64,000 bases of DNA. It comes from Spirosoma sp. KCTC 42546 (GTDB lineage: Bacteria; Bacteroidota; Bacteroidia; Cytophagales; Spirosomataceae). Below, in pieces: positions 52,394-61,447 of the stretch. Position numbers and translations under genes: made by a program. The stretch covers positions 310,001 to 374,000 of the forward strand of contig NZ_CP041360.1 of NCBI RefSeq assembly GCF_006965485.1, written 5' to 3'. Position 1 is the stretch's first letter. The number at the start of each line of letters is the position of its first letter. The notes under the pieces were generated by a model. It saw only the letters and a program-made list of their open reading frames with translations, did not search any database and had not been told where the DNA came from.

Positions 52394-53344
52394 TTACTTC
52401 AATTTCATCGTAAGGGTTGCATTGTTATAACCTGCGAAGCAACCCAGGCCGCCCTCAATATTACTTGGGATCAGGACAGGTTCGGCAAACGGGTTATTAC
52501 GGGAGCGTCGTTGGCGGATGATAGCCTCCTGATATCGATAATACGATTGATCGACACTCAGCAAATTAACCGTAACGGTTGCCGTATTGTATTGGCTATA
52601 GAAGCTCGTTTGTAGATTACCGGTTGATGAATTAGCCGTTAGAAAAGCCCTTCCGGATTCCATTTGTGTGCCATCGACACCTGCATCTGGAAATAACCCT
52701 CGATTCTCATCGTCGAATGATAGGCTATTGTATCGTTCTTCCCGAACATTGGCAGCGGTGGTATAGCGGAAAATACCGGCAACCTGATAGGAATTGGTTT
52801 GTCCGGCTGGGTCTTTCCAGCGAACGGTAACAAAATAACGTTCTGTTTGCCTGCGATTCTGAGTCTCTGTCAGCGAATCAAACTTAATACTTGTTGGATC
52901 AACGGCTTGTGGGATAGTGCAGGTACTAGTTGCCCGCTGACCAGTAGCTGTTACGACTGTGAGTTTGTAGGTTCGACCTGCTATAATGGGCAATCTACGT
53001 GCGCTTATACCGTAAAAGGATTGCGATGAATCGCTGCCGGGATTGATGTTCGTATAAGGTAACACAACGGAACGGTCACCTTCCGAAAGGGTAACCATAG
53101 CATCGGTGATATTATTACCCGTTTGTAACAGGCTAATACTGTCGCCCACTACGGTGTTGGAACGGGTTACTTTTACAGTTAATACCGTATCCTGTGGACA
53201 GAAAAAACCGCTTACGACCAACTTAGGTGCCGCGAGCCCTAGCTGACTTGGATCAACCTCATTTCGCAAGCTGGTACATCCAAGTAATACTGGAAGTGCG
53301 CTCAGGGCGAAAAATGCTCTATGAATATGTCGTGTAAGATGCAT
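52394..53344 (-). CDS. DUF4249 lipoprotein
   Basis: A 316-residue predicted lipoprotein of the DUF4249 family. The lipobox is around LLGC (about residue 22). The N-terminal half is beta-rich and starts PKLVVSGFFCPQDTVLTVKV, an immunoglobulin-like pattern; the middle has GRTYKLTVVTATGQRATSTCT. It starts at the stop codon of the TonB receptor gene (TGATG, one-base overlap), so the two are translated together. The likely role is a cell-surface partner for the receptor, replacing the usual SusD. The substrate is unknown. Confidence 0.88.
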   Translation of the reverse strand: MHLTRHIHRAFFALSALPVLLGCTSLRNEVDPSQLGLAAPKLVVSGFFCPQDTVLTVKVTRSNTVVGDSISLLQTGNNITDAMVTLSEGDRSVVLPYTNINPGSDSSQSFYGISARRLPIIAGRTYKLTVVTATGQRATSTCTIPQAVDPTSIKFDSLTETQNRRQTERYFVTVRWKDPAGQTNSYQVAGIFRYTTAANVREERYNSLSFDDENRGLFPDAGVDGTQMESGRAFLTANSSTGNLQTSFYSQYNTATVTVNLLSVDQSYYRYQEAIIRQRRSRNNPFAEPVLIPSNIEGGLGCFAGYNNATLTMKLK

Positions 53345-55746
53345 CAGAATTTGAAATTATAGCTGATTGCTGGCACAATCGGGAAAACGGAATAACGAAA
53401 TAGAGCCGTACGAGCGGGCTCAGTAGCAGTAGCCGCTACGGATTCGAGCCGATAAAAGAACGGATTCTTGCGGTTGTAGAGATTGTAAAAACTAATCTCC
53501 CAGGTGCGTTCGTGGCGTTTTTTCTGCTTATGAAACTGAATACTTACGTCAAAACGATGATAAGGCTCCGCCCGAAAGCTGTTTTTCTGAGTACCGTAAT
53601 CATCGACGGTGCGAGGATTCGTAAAAAATGATTGGACAATCCCAGGCGAGCCCCCATACACCAGTGTATTGCCCGCCCGATAGGTATCGTAGCGGCCAAC
53701 TGGAACGGTTAACGCATTCCCTGTTCCATAAACCCAAACTGCCGATAGAGTAATACGTTTGTTCAGTTCATAAATGCCAACCAACGAAATATCATGCCGT
53801 CGGTCGTAGCGAGGATAGTAGGGTTGCCCGCCGTTCAGGTCCGCAAATTGCCATTGGGTCCAGGAGAGTGTGTAACCCGCCCATCCCGAAAATCGTCCCA
53901 CTTTCTTTTGCAGCAGAAATTCAGCCCCATATGACCAGCCCCGGCCTGCCGTTACGTTGTCTTCCCAACGTACGCTGTTGGCCGAAGTAGGATCGTTGAT
54001 AAGCAAGAAACTGGCTCCTTCCTTGTAGTTGAGGATATTATTCATCGTCTTGTAATACCCCTCTACCGTTAGCGTCAGCCCCTTGTCAGTGAAGTCCTTG
54101 GCAACGCCTATGGCTACCTGTTGCGATTGCTGTGGTTTCACCCGGTCGGTGGTGGGTACCCAAAGGTCAGTTGGAAGGCCAATGCCCGTATTCGACAGCA
54201 AGTGTACATACTGGTTCATTAAGGCGTACGATGCCTTGATGGATAAGTTCGGTTTGAGGGTGTAAGCGGCTGAAATCCGAGGCTCGGGCCTGACGTAGCC
54301 CGCATCTTTTTGCTGAAAATAGCTTAGTCGCAGGCCTCCATTTACCCGCCATCGGCTAGAGGGTCGCCAGGTATCTTCAGCGTAGATCCCTGATTCAAGC
54401 ACATCAATATGTTCAATATTGTCGATCGACTGGCTGATACCCGCATTTTGCAGAACTACAGCGCTGGGTGTGAACCGATGATAGGTGCTTTGCACGCCCA
54501 TTCGCACTGAATGCTGGGGCGATGGATAGTAGTCAACATCATATTTCAGCGATAAGTCCCGGATACCGGAATTGTACTGAAGTGAGTACGTATCAGTGCC
54601 AATCGAACTCTTCTCTACAGCTGAAATCTGGAATTTATAGTCGCTAAAAATCAACGACAGATTCGCAAACAGTTTCTGGTTAAACAGGTGATTCCAGCGA
54701 AGTGTACCGGTTGCATTGCCCCAGCCTAGGCCAATGTCATTGTTTTGGGTATTATCATGCGCGTAGAACTTGTCTCGGCCGAAGTACCCGCTTAAGTATA
54801 GTTTGTCTTTCGGGCTAAAATCATAGTTGACCTTTGCATTCAGGTCGTAGAAATAATAGCCTGCCTGCGTTTGGCCCTTTGTTTGCGCGTTGATGAGCGG
54901 GGCCGCAATAATATCGAGGTAAGTGCGCCGAGCGGATACCAGAAAAGAAGCCTTTTTATTCTTCGTTAGTGGTCCTTCCAGCATGAACCGGGAGGCAATA
55001 AGGCCTATCCCTCCTTCACCGTGGATCTTGTCGCGGTTACCGTCTTTCATATTCAGGTCAATGACCGATGATAAACGCCCGCCATACCGCGCTGGGAAGC
55101 CACCTTTTATTAACTCAACACTCTTAATGGCATCGCCGTTGAAGACCGAGAAAAAGCCGAACAGGTGACTGGCATTATACACAACGGCATCGTCCAGAAT
55201 AATAAGGTTTTGGTCAGGGCCACCCCCTCGAACGTAAATGCCCGTTTGTCCTTCCGACCCTTTCTGAACACCCGGCATTAATTGTAATACTTTCAATACA
55301 TCCTTTTCACCCAGGAAGGCCGGAATTTTTTTAATCTGCGCAACAGGGACATCAATGGTACTCATTCGTGGGCTTTCGCTCACTTTTTCAACTAACGTAC
55401 CCGCTTTTACCTGCACCTCCGAGAGTGCCCGACCCGGTGTTAGGAATACATTCTGGGTCTGGTTAGTACGTAGGGCCAGCGTACTGGCTGCTGTTTCGTA
55501 GCCTACAAACGAATAGGCCAGCCGTACACTATCCTGCGCAGGGAGCGTCAGTGAGTAAAAGCCATATGTATTTGTGGTCGTACCGGTGGTGGTACCGGGC
55601 AGATATACATTTACACCAATAAGTGCTTCCTGGCTACCCAACTCCCGGACGTAACCACTGACGGTGAACTTGTTGGCTATAGTCTGGGCATTTAAAAGGC
55701 TGATTGACAGGAAAAAAAATGAATAGCTGTAAAAAAATGTTCTCAT
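53344..55746 (-). CDS. TonB-dependent receptor with regulatory N-domain
   Basis: An 800-residue outer-membrane receptor. After the signal peptide (about 1-20) there is a carboxypeptidase-regulatory-like domain (about 25-110, SGYVRELGSQEALIGVNVYLPG), then a plug (about 130-240; TGIYVRGGGPDQNLIILDDAVVYN) and a 22-strand barrel that ends with FRYSVFPIVPAISYNF. No SusD gene follows; a DUF4249 lipoprotein gene does. The receptor thus belongs to the DUF4249-coupled group. The N-terminal domain is the module that in SusC-like proteins contacts the lipoprotein. The ATG at 55746 was chosen for its signal sequence. Confidence 0.92.
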   Translation of the reverse strand: MRTFFYSYSFFFLSISLLNAQTIANKFTVSGYVRELGSQEALIGVNVYLPGTTTGTTTNTYGFYSLTLPAQDSVRLAYSFVGYETAASTLALRTNQTQNVFLTPGRALSEVQVKAGTLVEKVSESPRMSTIDVPVAQIKKIPAFLGEKDVLKVLQLMPGVQKGSEGQTGIYVRGGGPDQNLIILDDAVVYNASHLFGFFSVFNGDAIKSVELIKGGFPARYGGRLSSVIDLNMKDGNRDKIHGEGGIGLIASRFMLEGPLTKNKKASFLVSARRTYLDIIAAPLINAQTKGQTQAGYYFYDLNAKVNYDFSPKDKLYLSGYFGRDKFYAHDNTQNNDIGLGWGNATGTLRWNHLFNQKLFANLSLIFSDYKFQISAVEKSSIGTDTYSLQYNSGIRDLSLKYDVDYYPSPQHSVRMGVQSTYHRFTPSAVVLQNAGISQSIDNIEHIDVLESGIYAEDTWRPSSRWRVNGGLRLSYFQQKDAGYVRPEPRISAAYTLKPNLSIKASYALMNQYVHLLSNTGIGLPTDLWVPTTDRVKPQQSQQVAIGVAKDFTDKGLTLTVEGYYKTMNNILNYKEGASFLLINDPTSANSVRWEDNVTAGRGWSYGAEFLLQKKVGRFSGWAGYTLSWTQWQFADLNGGQPYYPRYDRRHDISLVGIYELNKRITLSAVWVYGTGNALTVPVGRYDTYRAGNTLVYGGSPGIVQSFFTNPRTVDDYGTQKNSFRAEPYHRFDVSIQFHKQKKRHERTWEISFYNLYNRKNPFFYRLESVAATATEPARTALFRYSVFPIVPAISYNFKF

Positions 55747-55967
55747 AGTAGAGGTAATTCTGACCAACTGGAAAGCGAAGCTGATATACGTTTTGGCCCT
55801 TTGTCATAAGCCGCTTGTTAAATTAACATTTATTGAGAAAAGGATTATATCATGAAACGACAGACCCCACAATTCATTGCTCACTTTCTCATTCATATCG
55901 AAACAAAAGGTCTGACTATAAGGTACTATAACCAGTCAATCCCTCTTTACGTAAAACCTGAATAACG

Positions 55968-57308
55968 ATGCTTCAATTCGATAAACTTTCGCTCAATATA
56001 CCCGATACCCATAAACCCCGTGTTGTCATTATCGGGGGCGGTTTTGGGGGCATGAATCTGGCTAAAGCGCTGCGCAATTCCGGTGTGCAGGTAGTGCTGT
56101 TCGATAAACAGAACTATAACGGTTTCTGGCCTTTACTATATCAGGTAGCTACCGCTGGTTTAGAGCCTGATGCCATCGCAGAGCCCTTTCGTAAAATGTT
56201 CGATGGCTTTAATGATTTTCACTATCGAATGGTTCGGGTTAATAAAATTGACCCGGCTACCAAAACGGTTACCACCCTGATTGGCGATTTACACTATGAC
56301 TTTTTAGTGATTGCCAGCGGCTCAAAGTCGAATTACTTTGGCAATGAGCAAATACAGAAATATGCCTTTCCACTGAAAACGATTCCCGAAGCGCTCAACG
56401 TCCGAAGTCAGTTTCTACAGTGTTTTGAACAGGCCAGCGTTACAACTGACTTTGCTGAACGGGAGAGCTTACTCACCTTCGTGATTGCCGGTGCAGGCCC
56501 AACCGGCGTTGAAATGGCCGGTTCGCTGGCCGAAATGCGTAAGCATGTGCTACCGAGCGATTATCCGGGACTGGATTTCAGTCAGATGAGTATTTACGTG
56601 GTTGAAGGGCTGGGTAAAGTATTGCCACCTATGTCGGACGAAGCCGGGCAGAAAGCACAACAATACCTCGAAGACCTCGGTGTCATTGTCAAATTAAATA
56701 CACTGGTTGAATCCTACGATGGGGAGACGGTGACTTTCAAAGGGGGCGAACAAATAAAAACACAAACCTTGGTTTGGGGAGCTGGTGTAACGGGTGCGCT
56801 CATCGACGGTATTCCGGCTGAATCGACGGAGAAAGGGCGAATTCTGGTCGATCCCATTAACCGTGTTCAGGGATTGACAGATGTGTTTGCCATTGGAGAC
56901 ATCGCTTTTATGAAGCTGAAAGACTATCCAAAAGGGCACCCTGGCGTGGCACAACCCGCCATTCAACAGGGAAAACATCTGGCGAAAAATATCCAGCGAA
57001 TTCTTAAAAACGAACCGACAACGCCTTTTGAGTACTTCGACAAAGGATCGCTGGCTATTGTGGGCCGTAGTCGGGCCGTTGCTGATTTGCCGGGGGGTAT
57101 TCATCTCGGCGGCTTTATTGCATGGATGGCCTGGTTATTTGTCCACATCTGGTATTTAGTGGGTTTCCGTAGTAAGCTGATCGTGTTCAGCAACTGGGTA
57201 TACCGGCTATTTACCTACGAACGGGGTACCCGAATCATTATCCGGCCATTTGTGCGAAAAGATGATAAAGTTGGCCGGGAAATGATGGCGCAAAATGAAC
57301 AAGCGTGA
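55968..57308 (+). CDS. ndh: Type II NADH dehydrogenase
   Basis: A 446-residue non-pumping NADH:quinone oxidoreductase (NDH-2). Two Rossmann motifs are visible: VVIIGGGFGGMNLAKAL (about 19-35, FAD) and FVIAGAGPTGVEMAGSL (about 168-184, NADH). The C-terminal amphipathic region IAWMAWLFVHIWYLVGFRSK (about 381-400) is the membrane anchor. It may supply menaquinol to the alternative complex III encoded at the start of the window. It ends 5 bp from a convergent barrel gene. Confidence 0.93.
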   Translation: MLQFDKLSLNIPDTHKPRVVIIGGGFGGMNLAKALRNSGVQVVLFDKQNYNGFWPLLYQVATAGLEPDAIAEPFRKMFDGFNDFHYRMVRVNKIDPATKTVTTLIGDLHYDFLVIASGSKSNYFGNEQIQKYAFPLKTIPEALNVRSQFLQCFEQASVTTDFAERESLLTFVIAGAGPTGVEMAGSLAEMRKHVLPSDYPGLDFSQMSIYVVEGLGKVLPPMSDEAGQKAQQYLEDLGVIVKLNTLVESYDGETVTFKGGEQIKTQTLVWGAGVTGALIDGIPAESTEKGRILVDPINRVQGLTDVFAIGDIAFMKLKDYPKGHPGVAQPAIQQGKHLAKNIQRILKNEPTTPFEYFDKGSLAIVGRSRAVADLPGGIHLGGFIAWMAWLFVHIWYLVGFRSKLIVFSNWVYRLFTYERGTRIIIRPFVRKDDKVGREMMAQNEQA

Positions 57309-57313
57309 AAATC

Positions 57314-58144
57314 TTACCGACGACTCCCGAGCGGATAATTGAAGCCGAACTGATATTTATATTGAAGCGAATAAAAATGGTGCGTAGCTAGCCCCTGGTG
57401 GTCTGCCCCAAGGCGAGTATTGGTGTAATCGACCCAGGCGCCCTGAAAGTCCGTCTGTAAAAAAAAGTACTTAAAGATGTCGAGCTTCAGGCCTGCGCTT
57501 AGTGCGGCTACCATACCATGATAATGGAAATAGCCTTCATCGTTATTGCCTAGTATGGTTGAGATTGTGTAGGAGATCAGCGGGCCACCGCCAACTTTAC
57601 CAATGGCGCTCAGTTGAAAGGCTTTAGAGTGCCATAGCTTTTGCCGCTTTACCAGGTTGAGCATCAGATAATTGTTGCCATTGGTGTGCTGTAAATGCAC
57701 AAAATCGGGTGTTACAAGCGTGTCTTTATCAATCTGATGACCCCTGATCTGACCCTGTACATGCATAATCTGGTTATCGGTAACGATGTATTTTAGGTGG
57801 TCCCAGCTTATCTCGATACCCAGATCGCGTTTATCGTTGAAAAAATAACCCAGGTTCATGTCATACTGTGGAACCGTCAGGTTATTGAGCTTATACCAAT
57901 CGTGTAAATCAGGCCGGTCGTGGGCCTTCGCATCAATAAATGTGAAGTCGTAATTATCTGTCGTTGTATTTCGGAAGTGGATTGTGCTTTTGGTGTACCA
58001 GTCGCGATTATAGCCCCAGGTGAAATAAATACTGCCCCGCTGTTTACCAAGCTTAATTGAATTTTCGGGAAGAGACTGTTGGGCGAAAACAGGTTGTAGT
58101 AGAGAATATACTAAAAGAGTGAACAGTAAAGGTTTACGCTTCAT
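57314..58144 (-). CDS. Putative outer-membrane beta-barrel protein
   Basis: No named family recognised. A 276-residue exported protein with a signal peptide (about 1-21, PVFAQQ). It shows alternating hydrophobic strands, aromatic girdles (YFTWGYNRDWYTKSTIHF, YFFNDKRDLGIEISWDHLKY) and a C-terminal strand with F before the end (LQYKYQFGFNYPLGSR), all typical of small barrels. No substrate can be inferred. A -7 element lies about 100 bases upstream, inside a hairpin. Confidence 0.78.
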   Translation of the reverse strand: MKRKPLLFTLLVYSLLQPVFAQQSLPENSIKLGKQRGSIYFTWGYNRDWYTKSTIHFRNTTTDNYDFTFIDAKAHDRPDLHDWYKLNNLTVPQYDMNLGYFFNDKRDLGIEISWDHLKYIVTDNQIMHVQGQIRGHQIDKDTLVTPDFVHLQHTNGNNYLMLNLVKRQKLWHSKAFQLSAIGKVGGGPLISYTISTILGNNDEGYFHYHGMVAALSAGLKLDIFKYFFLQTDFQGAWVDYTNTRLGADHQGLATHHFYSLQYKYQFGFNYPLGSRR

Positions 58145-58242
58145 GTAATGTACAGTAAATGACGGTGGTAAAAAGGTGATAAATGCTAACTAAAGCGTAT
58201 TTCACCTCTTTGAGTTCCGTATCATCCCTATACCTTTATCCC

Positions 58243-58250
58243 CAAAGGTA
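58243..58250 (-). promoter_or_regulatory. -7 element upstream of the barrel gene
   Basis: On the minus strand TACCTTTG, matching TAnnTTTG. It forms one arm of a 7-bp stem-loop (58231-58237 with 58244-58250). The leader to the ATG at 58144 would be about 92 bases. No clear -33 element. Confidence 0.5.
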
Positions 58251-58296
58251 CATACCGGTGAAGTATATACTTTTGGAGATAAATCAGTGCATCTAG

Positions 58297-58488
58297 TTAC
58301 CAACCAGGACGGCCATATCCATAATTTCCACCATAAGGTCTGGCTGGCCTTGGTGGTGGACCATAAGGGCGTCTGGCTCCGTAATGGCGGCCATAAGTAG
58401 GGCGACTATAATAAGTTGATGTACAGCTCCCTACTGATACAGAAAGTATCAAGGCTGTTAAAAGTCCGAGCAATTTTGACGTTTTCAT
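58297..58488 (-). CDS. Small Gly/Tyr/Arg/Pro-rich lipoprotein
   Basis: A 63-residue predicted lipoprotein: signal with lipobox GSC (about C20), then a low-complexity tail rich in Tyr, Arg, Pro and Gly (YGRHYGARRPYGPPPRPARP). The ATG at 58488 was chosen; an upstream start at 58518 gives a longer but less likely signal. The tail resembles surface-exposed Arg/Tyr-rich peptides and may interact with RNA, polysaccharide or the cell wall; no function is known. Confidence 0.75.
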   Translation of the reverse strand: MKTSKLLGLLTALILSVSVGSCTSTYYSRPTYGRHYGARRPYGPPPRPARPYGGNYGYGRPGW

Positions 58489-58668
58489 GGTTGTGAAGCT
58501 ATTTTTTTTGTAATTCAAGGATTAGATAACTGGAGCCTGTCAACGATTAAAGGTTGCTGATTAAGGTTCAGTTAAAGTTTCAGCACGCGACGGCGGCTGA
58601 GCGGATACTTAAAACGTTTAGCTCAATTTCGCGTTCCATTAAGTACATTCACCGTCCTGATTAACTCA

Positions 58669-60804
58669 ATGCGTTGCACCAACCTTCGCACTGCCTTTTT
58701 GGCAAGTGCCTTCCTGACAGCACTGGCCAGTTCATCGCCAGCTCAATCCACTCCTGATACAACGAAAGGCGGCCCGCTCGATCTGGGTAAGATGTGGACG
58801 TTCGACAATCCGCCTAAAGACTACTTTCAGAAGACCTATAAGTTTACCCCCGACGAAAAGTGGTTCGATGAAGCCCGGCTGGCGTCGCTCCGGTTTGCGG
58901 ATTATTGCTCAGCTTCGTTTGTATCCGCAAATGGCCTTGTGATGACCAACCACCACTGCGCCCGCGAGTCGGGAACAGGTGTGACACGTAAAGGGGAAGA
59001 CCTGAACGCCACCGGTTTTTTTGCCAAAACAGCCGCTGAGGAACGGAAAGTAGATGGCTTATTCGTCGATCAGTTGGTGAAGATCGAGGACATTACGAAG
59101 CGCATTCAGGATGCAATGACTGGGGGTGCATCTCAATCGGAACAGGCGCAGCTACAGGCCCGCGAGGAAGCCTTTTTAGCCGTAAAACAGGAATATGGCG
59201 AAAAAGCTGGCTGGAAAGGGCTGGAGTTACAAACCATCACCTTTTACAACGGAGGCCGTTACTCGCTTTATGGATTCAAACGCTATACCGATGTACGGCT
59301 GGTGTTCATGCCTGAGTTGCAACTTGGCTTCTTCGGTGGCGATTACGACAATTTTACCTATCCTCGTTATGCGCTCGACTGCTCGTTTTTTCGGGTGTAT
59401 GACAATGGGAAGCCCCTGCAAACGACTCATTTCTTCAAATTTAACCCAAATGGCGTTCGGGATGGTGAACCTATTTTCGTAATTGGTAATCCGGGGCATA
59501 CGGAACGCCTTAAAACGGTAGCCGAACTGGAGTTCGACCGGGATTTACAAACGCCCGCTACTATTCAACTCCTTAAAAACCGATCTGCTGCCTTGCAAGC
59601 CTACAATGCTACGGCGAAAAACGACAGTGTATTAAACGAGATTTTTAGCTACGAGAACAGCCTGAAAGCCTACGGTGGCCAACTGGAAGGCCTGCGCGAT
59701 GCTAGTTTGCTAGCCCGTAAGGCCGTCTTCGAAAGCCAGTTCAAGGCAGCCGCCAAAGCTAAAAACCTTCCTGCCGATCAACTAAAAACCTGGGACGAAA
59801 TTGCTGCCAGCACAGCGCAATTACGAAGCCTTTTTAAAGATGCGAACTATTTGGCCCCCAGCGAACGGACAATGGGCGAGCTGATGACCTTTGCCAATGT
59901 AGCTACCCAATTCAGTGAATTGCTGGCTTCACGCCCGCAGGATGCCGAGCGTGCCCGTTCCTTGATGGTGGCTCCAGAGGTGAAAGATTTAGCGTTGGAA
60001 GAAGCCTACCTGGCGGCTCATCTGGCCGAAGCACAAGCGGCTCTTGGTACTGATGATCCGTATGTGAAAGCGGCTCTTACGGGGCCTGATGGAAAAAGTC
60101 GCACGCCTAAAGAAGCTGCGGCTTATCTTGTCAAAAACACTAAACTTACCGACCCAGCCTTTTTAAGCGAGTTATCCACGCGCCCAAATTCGGCTATTTC
60201 ATCAAACGATCCGATGCTGGCGCTGGCTCGAATTGGGTTTCCCCGGTATGTAGCAGCCGCCCGGCAAGCCCGGCAACTTACGCAACGACAGGAGGTTTTG
60301 CGCGGTCAATTGGGTCGTATGCTGTATGATGTGTACGGAACGGCCGTACCTCCCGATGCCACGTTTTCACTCCGAATCAATGATGGCGTGGTGAAGTCCT
60401 ACGACTATAATGGCACAAAGGCACCTATTCTAACCACCTTTGCCGGCCTGTATGATCGTAATTATTCGTTTGCGAATAAAGCTCCCTGGGATTTGCCCGC
60501 TCGCTGGAAAAATCCGCCAATGGAATTGCTCAAACAACCGATGTGCTTTATTTCTACGAATGATATTATTGGGGGAAACTCGGGTAGCCCAATGATCAAT
60601 AAAAACCGCGAAGCTGTTGGATTGGCCTTTGATGGTAATATGGAAAGCTTACCGGGTGAATTTATTTTCGTACCTGATTTAAACCGAACCATCTCAGTAC
60701 ATACCGGTGGCATCATTGCCGCAATGCGTTATATTTACAAAGCCGACCGATTGGTAAATGAGCTTGTTGGCGCGCCAGCAAAGCCCGGTTCAGTGAAGAA
60801 ATAA
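58669..60804 (+). CDS. S46 family dipeptidyl peptidase (DPP7-like)
   Basis: A 711-residue serine peptidase of family S46. The signal peptide is about 1-25. The catalytic His is in MTNHHCARES (H95/H96) and the nucleophile is S638 in GGNSGSPMIN. Eighteen residues further on lies G656 in AFDGNMES; this position is Gly in DPP7 (hydrophobic P1 preference) and Arg in the Asp/Glu-specific DPP11, so DPP7-like specificity is inferred. It probably removes dipeptides from peptides in the periplasm. It ends 8 bases before IR6. Confidence 0.92.
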   Translation: MRCTNLRTAFLASAFLTALASSSPAQSTPDTTKGGPLDLGKMWTFDNPPKDYFQKTYKFTPDEKWFDEARLASLRFADYCSASFVSANGLVMTNHHCARESGTGVTRKGEDLNATGFFAKTAAEERKVDGLFVDQLVKIEDITKRIQDAMTGGASQSEQAQLQAREEAFLAVKQEYGEKAGWKGLELQTITFYNGGRYSLYGFKRYTDVRLVFMPELQLGFFGGDYDNFTYPRYALDCSFFRVYDNGKPLQTTHFFKFNPNGVRDGEPIFVIGNPGHTERLKTVAELEFDRDLQTPATIQLLKNRSAALQAYNATAKNDSVLNEIFSYENSLKAYGGQLEGLRDASLLARKAVFESQFKAAAKAKNLPADQLKTWDEIAASTAQLRSLFKDANYLAPSERTMGELMTFANVATQFSELLASRPQDAERARSLMVAPEVKDLALEEAYLAAHLAEAQAALGTDDPYVKAALTGPDGKSRTPKEAAAYLVKNTKLTDPAFLSELSTRPNSAISSNDPMLALARIGFPRYVAAARQARQLTQRQEVLRGQLGRMLYDVYGTAVPPDATFSLRINDGVVKSYDYNGTKAPILTTFAGLYDRNYSFANKAPWDLPARWKNPPMELLKQPMCFISTNDIIGGNSGSPMINKNREAVGLAFDGNMESLPGEFIFVPDLNRTISVHTGGIIAAMRYIYKADRLVNELVGAPAKPGSVKK

Positions 60805-60812
60805 AAGTTTAC

Positions 60813-60891
60813 GGTATAAGGTTTATGGTATTCGGTGGCTGACGCATGGATAGCTGACGCGTCAGCCACCGAATACCATAAACCTTATACC
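60813..60891. repeat. Long inverted repeat IR6, perfect arms
   Basis: Perfect 33-nt arms (60813-60845, 60859-60891) with a 13-nt loop, between two plus-strand genes (S46 peptidase and DinB). There is no U-tract after the stem. Confidence 0.95.
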
Positions 60892-60919
60892 AATTACTAT
60901 AAACACCCACCTATGTCCT

Positions 60920-61447
60920 ATGACTAAATCTGAAATTCCCGTGATGCCTCAGTTTTTCGACCGATATATCAATATCGCCGATAACGTATTTATCATGGAT
61001 GCATTGACGCAAGCTGCGTCGTTTGAAACGTTGATGCCAGCCTATAAACTTGAGGCCATTGGCGATCTTCGGTATGCGCCCGATAAATGGATGGTAAAAG
61101 ATATTGTACAACACGTGATTGATAACGAGCGTATTATGTCTTATCGAGCGCTACGTTTTGCCCGTAATGATCAAACCAGTTTGCCCGGTTACGACGAGGA
61201 GTTGTTTGGTAAAAATGCCCACGCCACGCGCCGGACTATCCCCGATTTATATGCCGAGTATGCCGATGTACGGCAGTCCACTATTGCGCTGTACAAAAGT
61301 TTCGACAATGAGATGCTGTTACGTAGCGGCATCTGTTTTCACCAGACCATTTCTGTACTGGCCCTGGGCTTTGTCATGGTTGGTCATGCCCGACATCATG
61401 CTAACATTATTCGGGAACGCTATTTACCTCTTCTTACCAAATTATGA
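60920..61447 (+). CDS. DinB-family protein
   Basis: A 175-residue helical bundle protein of the DinB/YfiT group. Three metal-binding histidines are visible in the usual places: DIVQHVIDNERIMSYRALRF (about 53-72, His57) and MVGHARHHANIIRERY near the C-terminus (about 152-167). Members often act as thiol- or small-molecule-dependent transferases, but most have unknown substrates. Its end overlaps the next gene by 4 bp (ATGA), so it is translated with the S9 peptidase. Confidence 0.88.
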   Translation: MTKSEIPVMPQFFDRYINIADNVFIMDALTQAASFETLMPAYKLEAIGDLRYAPDKWMVKDIVQHVIDNERIMSYRALRFARNDQTSLPGYDEELFGKNAHATRRTIPDLYAEYADVRQSTIALYKSFDNEMLLRSGICFHQTISVLALGFVMVGHARHHANIIRERYLPLLTKL

